A stretch of 36,823 nt of DNA from a virus: positions 1-36,823 of IMG/VR virus record IMGVR_UViG_3300037961_001224. One strand, 5' to 3'. Of this stretch, positions 30,895 to 36,823 are shown in pieces (position 1 is the stretch's first letter; the number at the start of each line of letters is the position of its first letter). Made by a program: the position numbers and the translations under genes. Under the pieces are notes generated by a model. It did not search any database. It was not told where the DNA came from and was given only the letters and a program-made list of their open reading frames with translations.

Positions 30895-32910
30895 ATGAGT
30901 GAAATATACGAACAAGACCCTCTGATGATCCAAGAAGCCCTAGAAGATTGGGTAATGGTTAAATGCGAAGACTGGAGGGATTATTACGAAAGCAATTATG
31001 AATACAAATTTGAAGAATATTATAGATTATGGCGTGGTATATGGGATCCTGCTGACAGTGAGCGTAAGTCTGAGCGTTCCCGCATTATTTCTCCTGCACT
31101 TCAACAGGCAGTTGAGTCTAATGTAGCAGAACTAGAAGAAGCTACTTTTGGTAGAGGCAAATGGTTTGATGTTTCCGACAACACCGGAGACACTAACAAA
31201 CAAGACGTACAGTTTCTCCGTAACAAACTTATGGAAGACTTCGAAAACTGTATGGTCCGTAAATCTGTAGCTGAATGTCTTATTAACTCAGCAGTGTTTG
31301 GTACAGGTATCGGTGAGATTGTTATTGAAGAAATCAAGGAAATGGCTCCTGCTACGCAACCTATAATGGGCGGTGACCTACAAGCAGTAGGAGTAAACAT
31401 TGCTGACAGAGTAGTTGTTAAGCTAAAGCCTGTACTTCCTCAAAACTTCCTAATTGATCCTGTAGCTACCTCTGTAGACGACGCTATGGGCGTAGCTATT
31501 GACGAGTTTGTAAGCAAGCACCATGTTGAAATGTTACAAGAACAAGGTGTTTATATTGATACTTACATAGGTAATGCAGCCCCTGACACTGATCTTGAGC
31601 CTGATCAAGACATTACAATTTACAACGATGACAAGGTCCGTCTTACTAAGTACTATGGCCTAGTACCACGAGAGTTGCTTGAAGAAGCTACCGATGGAAG
31701 CGATGAGGAAACTACTGAAGAGTCTAAGTCAAGGTATGTAGAAGCTATAGTTGTTATTGCTAACGGCGGTACATTGCTTAAAGCAGAAGCAAATCCCTAC
31801 ATGATGCAAGACCGTCCTGTAGTTGCTTTTCCTTGGGACGTAGTACCCGGACGTTTCTGGGGTCGTGGAGTCTGCGAAAAAGGTTACAACAGTCAGAAAG
31901 CTCTTGATACAGAACTACGTGCGCGTATTGATGCATTGAGCCTTACTATTCATCCAATGATGGCTGTTGACGCTACTAGACTACCTCGCGGTGCAAAACC
32001 TGAGGTACGTCCCGGTAAGATGATATTGACTAATGGAGATCCTAAAGATGTCTTACAGCCTTTCAACTTTGGGCAAGTCAATCAAATCACTTTTGCTCAA
32101 GCAGGAGCATTGCAGCAAATGGTACAGCAGGCAACAGGAGCCGTTGACTCAGCAGGAATTGCGGGTCAGGTTAACGGCGAAGCTACTGCCGCTGGTATTA
32201 GTATGTCTCTTGGCGCTATTATTAAACGCCACAAACGCACACTAATTAACTTTCAACAGTCATTTCTTATCCCATTTGTTAAAAAAGCTGCACATCGGTA
32301 CATGCAGTTTGATCCTGAAAACTACCCCGTTTCAGACTATAAGTTCAATGCCAGCAGTACACTAGGAATTATTGCTCGTGAGTACGAAGTTACTCAGCTT
32401 GTCCAGTTGTTACAGACTATGGGTAAAGACTCACCACTGTACAACACACTAATTCAATCTGTTATTGACAACATGAACTTGTCTAATCGAGAAGAACTGC
32501 TTGCTGCACTTCAACAAGCTATGCAACCTAATCCGCAAATGCAGCAATTACAACAAGCTCAACTACAGTTCCAGCAATCACAAACTGCTGCTCTGGCTGC
32601 TCAAGCACAAGAGTCTCAAGCACGAGCTACTAAGCTTGCGGCAGAAGCAGCGGTTGTTCCTGAAGAGCTTCAAATTGACAAGATCAATGCAATTACCCGT
32701 AACCTTAAAGAAGGTGATCAGGAAGACAAAGAGTTTGAACGACGCATGCGCGTTGCCGATGCTTTACTAAAAGAAGAAGAAATAAAAGGTAAAAATAATG
32801 TTGATAACACAGAAAGAAATGCAAATCCTCCTAGAGCAAATCAACCACAACTTCAGCGACCAGTTCGCCCGGTTGGACAAATTGGAGAAGCAGATAGAGG
32901 AACTCAGTAA
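30895..32910 (+). CDS. Portal protein (head-tail connector)
   Basis: A 671-residue protein. 'YRLWRGIWDPADSERKSERS', 'ISPALQQAVESNVAELEEAT' and 'FPWDVVPGRFWGRGVCEKGY' are typical of podovirus portal proteins. The C-terminus from about 540 is Gln/Ala-rich and helical (MQQLQQAQLQFQQSQTAALA), like the barrel/crown region. It forms the dodecameric DNA gate at the head vertex. It follows the large terminase directly. The last 113 bases overlap another ORF in a second frame. Confidence 0.9.
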   Translation: MSEIYEQDPLMIQEALEDWVMVKCEDWRDYYESNYEYKFEEYYRLWRGIWDPADSERKSERSRIISPALQQAVESNVAELEEATFGRGKWFDVSDNTGDTNKQDVQFLRNKLMEDFENCMVRKSVAECLINSAVFGTGIGEIVIEEIKEMAPATQPIMGGDLQAVGVNIADRVVVKLKPVLPQNFLIDPVATSVDDAMGVAIDEFVSKHHVEMLQEQGVYIDTYIGNAAPDTDLEPDQDITIYNDDKVRLTKYYGLVPRELLEEATDGSDEETTEESKSRYVEAIVVIANGGTLLKAEANPYMMQDRPVVAFPWDVVPGRFWGRGVCEKGYNSQKALDTELRARIDALSLTIHPMMAVDATRLPRGAKPEVRPGKMILTNGDPKDVLQPFNFGQVNQITFAQAGALQQMVQQATGAVDSAGIAGQVNGEATAAGISMSLGAIIKRHKRTLINFQQSFLIPFVKKAAHRYMQFDPENYPVSDYKFNASSTLGIIAREYEVTQLVQLLQTMGKDSPLYNTLIQSVIDNMNLSNREELLAALQQAMQPNPQMQQLQQAQLQFQQSQTAALAAQAQESQARATKLAAEAAVVPEELQIDKINAITRNLKEGDQEDKEFERRMRVADALLKEEEIKGKNNVDNTERNANPPRANQPQLQRPVRPVGQIGEADRGTQ

Positions 32911-32983
32911 TGCCAAAGTCGAAGGATCCAAAACTAGCACGGGCAGGCGTAAGCGGGTACAACAAACCAAAGCGGACGCCTAA
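32798..32983 (+). CDS. Small coiled-coil protein overlapping the portal 3' end
   Basis: A 61-residue ORF in a different frame from both neighbours: MLITQKEMQILLEQINHNFS, then 'FARLDKLEKQIEELSNAK', then a basic end. It overlaps the portal by 113 bases and the next gene by 74. The heptad-like helix with Leu/Ile spacing looks like a selected protein sequence, and AAAAGG precedes the ATG. It may be a real dual-coded gene; function unknown. Confidence 0.55.
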   Translation: MLITQKEMQILLEQINHNFSDQFARLDKLEKQIEELSNAKVEGSKTSTGRRKRVQQTKADA

Positions 32984-33176
32984 TCATCCTACTAAAAAGT
33001 TTGTAGTAGTCGCTAAAGAAGGCAATAAGACTAAAACTATTCGTTTTGGTGATGCCAAGATGACTATTAAGAAAAGCCAACCCGGACGACGTAAATCATT
33101 TAGAGCGCGTCACAAGTGTGACACAAACCCACCTAGCAAACTAACAGCCAGATACTGGTCATGTAAAAAATGGTAA
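32910..33176 (+). CDS. Small basic protein, DUF6321-like
   Basis: An 88-residue Lys/Arg-rich protein. 'KDPKLARAGVSGYNKPKRTP' and 'VVVAKEGNKTKTIRFGDAKM', followed by 'RRKSFRARHKCD' and a terminal 'ARYWSCKKW', match a family of small basic phage proteins encoded between portal and capsid genes. The role is unknown; the charge suggests DNA or RNA contact, perhaps within the virion. It starts one base inside the portal stop (TAATG). Confidence 0.8.
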   Translation: MPKSKDPKLARAGVSGYNKPKRTPNHPTKKFVVVAKEGNKTKTIRFGDAKMTIKKSQPGRRKSFRARHKCDTNPPSKLTARYWSCKKW

Positions 33177-33186
33177 GGAGATAACT

Positions 33187-33300
33187 ATGCCAATGGGAAA
33201 AGGAACATATGGAAGCAAAGTAGGACGACCACCTAAAAAGAAAAAGAAGGCTTGCCCCGCAACCCGAAGCAGAGGTACAGGAAGCCGTAGAGGTAGGTAA
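33187..33300 (+). CDS. Tiny basic protein, 37 residues
   Basis: The ORF begins MPMGKGTYGSKVGRPPKKKK and ends in RGTGSRRGR. AAGGAG lies six bases before the ATG. An AT-hook-like 'VGRPPKKKKK' suggests nucleic-acid binding. It sits in a run of four small basic genes. Confidence 0.7.
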   Translation: MPMGKGTYGSKVGRPPKKKKKACPATRSRGTGSRRGR

Positions 33301-33301
33301 A

Positions 33302-33460
33302 ATGCCAGCCAAAAAAAAGAAAGCTAACGATGCTTGTGCGCGAAAGGTCAAGGCTAGATATAAAGTTTGGCCTTCCGCGTATGCTTCTGGTGCAGTAGCA
33401 AAATGCCGAAAGGTAGGAGCTAAAAACTGGGGTAATAAAAGTGGCCGTAAGAAAAAGTAA
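33302..33460 (+). CDS. Small basic protein, 52 residues
   Basis: It starts MPAKKKKANDACARKVKARY and carries 'KVWPSAYASGAVAKCRKVGA', a motif block repeatedly found in small basic phage and virus proteins. Two Cys residues flank it. It starts two bases after the previous stop and overlaps the next gene (GTG start) by 20 bases. Function unknown. Confidence 0.72.
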   Translation: MPAKKKKANDACARKVKARYKVWPSAYASGAVAKCRKVGAKNWGNKSGRKKK

Positions 33461-33713
33461 GAAAGGTGCAGCACTTAAAAAGTGGTTTAAGGAAGAGTGG
33501 GTAGACGTTAAAACAGGTAAGCCGTGTGGTCGTAAGTCTGCAAAAAAAGGTAAATCTAACCGTCCTTATCCTTCTTGCCGTCCTAAAGCTGTCGCCGCTA
33601 AAATGACTAAAGCTGAAAAAGCATCTTCCGCTCGTCGCAAAACTGGACCCGCTAGAATTAAACACGCTGTTACTGCATCAGGCCGTCGCAGAAAAAAGAC
33701 AAGAAATGCTTGA
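33441..33713 (+). CDS. Small basic protein, DUF5872-like
   Basis: A 90-residue protein starting at GTG 33441. 'LKKWFKEEWVDVKTGKPCGR' followed by 'RPYPSCRPKAVA' is the pattern of DUF5872-type proteins. The remainder is Lys/Arg/Ala-rich (KMTKAEKASSARRKTGPARI) and resembles histone-tail-like sequence. Its end overlaps the -35 box of the next promoter. Possibly a virion or DNA-condensing protein; not shown. Confidence 0.78.
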   Translation: MAVRKSKKGAALKKWFKEEWVDVKTGKPCGRKSAKKGKSNRPYPSCRPKAVAAKMTKAEKASSARRKTGPARIKHAVTASGRRRKKTRNA

Positions 33714-33738
33714 CAAATGCATAAAAGTATGATATAAT
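33710..33738 (+). promoter_or_regulatory. Consensus sigma70 promoter of the capsid operon
   Basis: TTGACA (33710-33715), a 17-base spacer, TATAAT (33733-33738), with extended -10 (TGATATAAT). It is nearly a copy of the promoter at 28779, sharing AAAAGTATG just before the -10 and an A+T-rich start region after it. It drives the scaffold-capsid genes. Confidence 0.92.
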
Positions 33739-33769
33739 ATAACTATATATTATAACAATAGAGAACTAT

Positions 33770-34024
33770 ATGACTCCAGAGCTTGAAACTTATTTTAATA
33801 ATTATAACGAACTTTTTAACCACGAAGGTTTCAAACAACTCGTACAAGAACTTTCTAGCAATGCAACACAACTAGCAGATATACAATCAGTAAAAGATTT
33901 AGAAGATTTGTATTATCGTAAAGGCCAAGTTGCTGCATTTGCAACTATTATTAATCTACAGTCTACAATAGAAGCTGCCAGAGAGCAAGCTGAAGTTGAA
34001 GCTGAAGGTCCAGTAGATGTTTAA
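33770..34024 (+). CDS. Small helical protein, 84 residues
   Basis: MTPELETYFNNYNELFNHEG, then helical sequence (FKQLVQELSSNATQLADIQS; ATIINLQSTIEAAREQAEVE). It is the first gene of the capsid transcript, about 25 bases after the predicted start site, with only a weak ribosome site (GAGA). No family recognised. A head-assembly role is suggested only by position. Confidence 0.7.
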   Translation: MTPELETYFNNYNELFNHEGFKQLVQELSSNATQLADIQSVKDLEDLYYRKGQVAAFATIINLQSTIEAAREQAEVEAEGPVDV

Positions 34025-34235
34025 AATATATGACTTCCGTTGTACAAACGGGCATGTCTTTGAAGAAATGGTAGAGTCTGGCGTTACAACCAGTAGGTGC
34101 GGTTGTGGCGCTAATGCTACTAAAATGGTATCTGCCCCGTCTTTTCACCTTGACGGTGCTTCAGGGGACTTCCCCGGTCAGCACATGAAATGGGTACGAG
34201 AACACGAAAAAGCAGGTAAAAACAAGTCTCCATAA
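34017..34235 (+). CDS. FmdB-like zinc-ribbon protein
   Basis: A 72-residue protein. 'MFKIYDFRCTNGHVFEEMVE' and 'TTSRCGCGANATKMVSAPSF' give the Cys-x-x-x-His / Cys-x-Cys-type metal site of the FmdB zinc-ribbon family, often annotated as regulatory proteins. Between a capsid promoter and the scaffold gene it could regulate structural genes or take part in head assembly. It overlaps the preceding gene by eight bases. Confidence 0.8.
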   Translation: MFKIYDFRCTNGHVFEEMVESGVTTSRCGCGANATKMVSAPSFHLDGASGDFPGQHMKWVREHEKAGKNKSP

Positions 34236-34259
34236 TGATAATGATCACGGAGTTTAATT

Positions 34260-35054
34260 ATGTCAAGAGCAACGCTAATTGATCAGTCCCCTGAAGAGGA
34301 AAACACCGATCAAGTTGAACAAATCGAAGCCACAGAGATTCAACAAGAAGTTGAGCAACCTCCAGAACCTGAATCAACCTTACCAGAAAAGTACCAAGGT
34401 AAGTCTTTAGAAGAAGTAGTACAGATGCACCAAGAAGCTGAAAAGCTTTTAGGTCGTCAATCTTCTGAAGTAGGAGAGCTTCGTAAAGTGGTAGATGACT
34501 ACATTGCTAGTCAAGTACCCGATCCAGCACCTCAACAACACGTTGAGCCTGAAGACGATATTGATTATTTTACAGATCCTCAAGGTGCAGTTAATCGAGC
34601 AATTGAGAATCATCCTAAAATTAGAGAAGCTGAAGAGTACTCAATGCAGTACAAGAAGCAATCATCTCTTGCTACGCTTCAAGCTAAACATCCAGATATG
34701 CAGCAGATCCTTGGTGATCCTAAGTTTGCAGAGTGGATCAAGGCATCTAAAATTAGGACTCAACTATTTGTAGCGGCTGATCAACAATACGACGCTGACT
34801 CTGCAGACGAACTCTTTACACTCTGGAAGGAGCGAAAGACAGTAGCGCAGCAAACTGCCCAAGTTGAAAAACAGGCACGTAAACAGCAAGTAAAGGCAGC
34901 TAATACAGGTAACGCAAGAGGAAATAACTCTGCACCTCGTAAGAAAACATATCGTAGGGCCGACATTATTAAACTAATGAAAACAGATCCCGAGCGTTAT
35001 CAGTCTTTGTCTAATGAAATATTCCAAGCATACGCGGAGGGTCGAGTCAAGTAA
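34260..35054 (+). CDS. Capsid scaffold protein
   Basis: A 264-residue acidic, Gln/Glu-rich helical protein. 'LPEKYQGKSLEEVVQMHQEA' and 'LGRQSSEVGELRKVVDDYIA' (about 43-85) are typical of podovirus scaffolds. The C-terminus is basic (RKKTYRRADIIKLMKTDPER), as expected for a coat-binding end. It sits immediately before the major capsid gene. It would guide prohead assembly and then leave. GGAG is seen before the ATG. Confidence 0.85.
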   Translation: MSRATLIDQSPEEENTDQVEQIEATEIQQEVEQPPEPESTLPEKYQGKSLEEVVQMHQEAEKLLGRQSSEVGELRKVVDDYIASQVPDPAPQQHVEPEDDIDYFTDPQGAVNRAIENHPKIREAEEYSMQYKKQSSLATLQAKHPDMQQILGDPKFAEWIKASKIRTQLFVAADQQYDADSADELFTLWKERKTVAQQTAQVEKQARKQQVKAANTGNARGNNSAPRKKTYRRADIIKLMKTDPERYQSLSNEIFQAYAEGRVK

Positions 35055-35071
35055 TCTAAAGGAGATTAATC

Positions 35072-36064
35072 ATGGCTAACGAAACTTCCGGTGCCTATTT
35101 TACAGCTAATGCTGTAGTAGACAAAACCGCAGCGGGTACGTTTATTCCAGAAATCTGGAGTGACGAGATTATTGCTGCATACCAAAAGAACCTCAAGATG
35201 GCTCCTCTTGTTAAGCGCATTCAAATGGCTGGCAAGAAAGGCGATGTAATCCACATTCCTAAGCCTACTCGTGGTGCGGCATCTGCAAAAACAGAAGCTG
35301 CTGCTGTACAGATTCAAGCAAACCTTGAGTCAGAATTGACTATCACTGTTGATCGTCACTTCGAGTACTCACGTCTGATTGAAGACATCGTAGAAGTACA
35401 GGCTCTTAACAGCCTTCGTCAGTTCTACACTGAAGATGCTGGCTACCAGCTTGCTCTTAAAGTAGACACTGACCTTATCAACGCTGCTACTGGCTTTGGT
35501 AACGGTACTCGTACACAGTCTCCAGCTAACACTGGTGCTAACTGGGTTAACAGCAACAGCTATTACTTTGATGCTGCTACTGGTCTTACTGCTTACGCTG
35601 TTGATGAAGTAACTTCAGGTGATAACTTTACTGACCTTGGTTTCCGTGAGGCTATCAAGTTGATGGACGACGCTGATGTTCCTATGGAAAATCGTGTCCT
35701 AGTTGTTCCACCTGCAGTACGTAAGTCTATCTTGGGCAACACGCGTTACGTGTCTTCGGACTTCGTAGGCGGACGTAGTGTAGAGTCTGGCCTTATCGGT
35801 AACCTATACGGCGTAGACATCTACGTTTCAAGCAACGCTCCAGTAATCGAAGCAGCAGCACAGAACACCTCTTCTACTGCTGATGTTCGTGGTTGCTTGT
35901 TCTTCCACCAAGATGCTCTCGTAATGGCAGAGCAAATGGCTGTCCGTTCACAGACACAGTACAAGCAGGAATACCTGTCAACACTGTTCACTTCGGACAC
36001 TCTGTACGGTGTAGAAGTATACCGTCCAGAAGCTGGATTCATTCTCGCAGTCTGCGACGAGTAA
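35072..36064 (+). CDS. Major capsid protein
   Basis: A 330-residue protein with features of HK97-fold podovirus coat proteins. Examples are 'FIPEIWSDEIIAAYQKNLKM', 'DVIHIPKPTRG', 'TITVDRHFEYSRLIEDI', 'YTEDAGYQLALKVDTDLINA' and 'PMENRVLVVPPAVRKSIL'. The strong AGGAG site six bases before the ATG fits high expression. It is followed by a hairpin with a T-run. The protein forms the icosahedral shell. Confidence 0.93.
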   Translation: MANETSGAYFTANAVVDKTAAGTFIPEIWSDEIIAAYQKNLKMAPLVKRIQMAGKKGDVIHIPKPTRGAASAKTEAAAVQIQANLESELTITVDRHFEYSRLIEDIVEVQALNSLRQFYTEDAGYQLALKVDTDLINAATGFGNGTRTQSPANTGANWVNSNSYYFDAATGLTAYAVDEVTSGDNFTDLGFREAIKLMDDADVPMENRVLVVPPAVRKSILGNTRYVSSDFVGGRSVESGLIGNLYGVDIYVSSNAPVIEAAAQNTSSTADVRGCLFFHQDALVMAEQMAVRSQTQYKQEYLSTLFTSDTLYGVEVYRPEAGFILAVCDE

Positions 36065-36069
36065 TCCAC

Positions 36070-36094
36070 AGGGGGTCAGCAATGGCCCCTTTTT
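36070..36094 (+). terminator. Putative terminator after the capsid gene
   Basis: AGGGG (36070-36074) and CCCCT (36086-36090) can pair around an eleven-base loop, followed by a run of T. It may partly separate capsid from tail-fibre transcription; strength is uncertain because the stem is short. Confidence 0.6.
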
Positions 36095-36117
36095 CTTTTC
36101 TTTTTTTGGAGTAGTCT

Positions 36118-36823
36118 ATGGGTATCTTTCGCGGAGAAGGCGGCACTGGTGATGCAACTACTGATGCGGTAGCTTCACAGGTAGCTATTGATGCTCAGAC
36201 TGCCTCAACAAAAGCTTCAGAAGCAGCAAGTAGTGCAACCACTGCTTCAACTAAAGCTTCAGAAGCAGCAACTTCTGCAACTAATGCGGCCTCTTCTGCT
36301 AGTACAGCATCCACTCAAGCAACAAATGCAACAAACAGTGCGTCTGCCGCAGGTTCATCAGCTACCTCGGCTGGTATTTCAGCTAGTAATGCATCTTCAA
36401 GCGCAACTACCGCAGGTGTTAGTGCAAGCTCGGCAACAGCTGCAAAAGTTGCAGCAGAAACAGCTAAAACAGCCGCAGAAACAGCAGAAACTAATGCGGC
36501 CTCTTCAGCAACTACGGCTACTACCAAAGCATCTGAAGCGTCTACCAGCGCAAGCAATGCGTCTACCTCTGCAACAGCAGCAGCGTCCAGCGCTACAGCA
36601 GCGGCAAACTCAGCAACAGCAGCGGCTTCTAGTGCTACTGCTGCAGAAAATGCAAAAGAAGCTATTGATGGTTTGTACCTTGGCACTGCTACTTCTAACC
36701 CTACCGTAGATGGTAATGGCAATGCAGTTACTGCGGGTGACTGGTATTTCAACACAAGCGACAACACAACTCGTATTTACGATGGATCAAATTGGAATAC
36801 AGTAAACCCCGATCTTGTCGGTG
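36118..36823 (+). CDS. Tail fibre, N-terminal 235 residues (gene continues at window start)
   Basis: It begins MGIFRGEGGTGDATTDAVAS after a GGAG site. A long Ala/Ser/Thr helical repeat (TKASEAAS, SATAAASS units, about residues 25-180) follows, typical of podovirus fibre shafts. Next is 'GLYLGTATSNPTVDGNGNAV' and 'WYFNTSDNTTRIYDGSNWNT', a common fibre domain. The frame is open to the last base, and joining it to base 1 gives a continuous protein of 1,074 residues ending at 2519. No stop or frameshift occurs at the join. Confidence 0.9.
   Translation, partial: MGIFRGEGGTGDATTDAVASQVAIDAQTASTKASEAASSATTASTKASEAATSATNAASSASTASTQATNATNSASAAGSSATSAGISASNASSSATTAGVSASSATAAKVAAETAKTAAETAETNAASSATTATTKASEASTSASNASTSATAAASSATAAANSATAAASSATAAENAKEAIDGLYLGTATSNPTVDGNGNAVTAGDWYFNTSDNTTRIYDGSNWNTVNPDLVG

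Noticed and set aside
36188-36767. Gln/Leu-rich and Ala-rich ORFs in other frames over the tail-fibre shaft
   Set aside because: Shadows of the Ala/Ser/Thr repeat codons in the fibre gene.
1-36823. tRNA genes, integrase, repressor, or T7-like RNA polymerase
   Set aside because: Looked for on both strands; no tRNA arm patterns and no protein with the relevant motifs were recognised.

Overview
The window reads as one complete genome of a small tailed bacteriophage with T7-like (podovirus) organisation. It carries a T7-style replication set: fused primase-helicase, family A DNA polymerase, ssDNA-binding protein, 5'-3' exonuclease and Holliday-junction endonuclease. It also has a portal, scaffold and capsid block, a two-protein tail tube (adaptor and nozzle) and three consecutive ejection-type proteins. 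The reading frame open at the right end (tail fibre N-terminus, from 36118) continues without a break into the frame open at the left end (stop at 2519). The 36,823 bases therefore behave as a circular or circularly permuted map opened inside the tail-fibre gene. No integrase, repressor, RNA polymerase, tRNA or CRISPR array was recognised, which suggests a strictly lytic phage dependent on host RNA polymerase. Host identity is not visible. The tail gene style, the cobalamin-dependent ribonucleotide reductase and the moderate A+T content suggest an aquatic bacterium. The combination of T7-like replication, class II reductase and no RNA polymerase recalls the marine 'cobavirus' podoviruses, but that is only a resemblance.

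Layout: genes form two divergent arms that leave a control region at about 28,358-28,922 and meet at a hairpin terminator at about 15,485-15,511. The rightward (+) arm runs 28,923 to the end and continues 1-15,484. In order it holds a putative small terminase, M15 endolysin, large terminase, portal, a cluster of small basic proteins, a zinc-ribbon protein, scaffold, major capsid and the tail fibre (1,074 residues across the junction). It continues with tail-fibre-associated modules, membrane proteins and a holin, a low-complexity repeat protein, tail adaptor, tail nozzle and three ejection proteins. The leftward (-) arm runs 28,357 down to 15,512. It begins with a protein of unknown role, a terminator and a new promoter, then more than a dozen tiny, often acidic or cysteine-rich ORFs (24.0-27.6 kb). 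Replication and nucleotide-metabolism genes follow, ending with the reductase.

Regulation: two near-identical consensus sigma70 promoters (28,779 and 33,710) drive the + arm. The - arm has a good sigma70 promoter at 27,657 and two copies of a different extended -10 promoter-like element (20,174 and 23,977). A palindrome, AATTAATC-(CA/TG)-GATTAATT, occurs three times, each upstream of a - strand gene block; at the ssDNA-binding protein gene it abuts the -10. A 68-residue protein resembling sigma70 region 4 is encoded in the small-gene cluster. Together these suggest a host-RNAP-based temporal programme with a phage-specific operator family.
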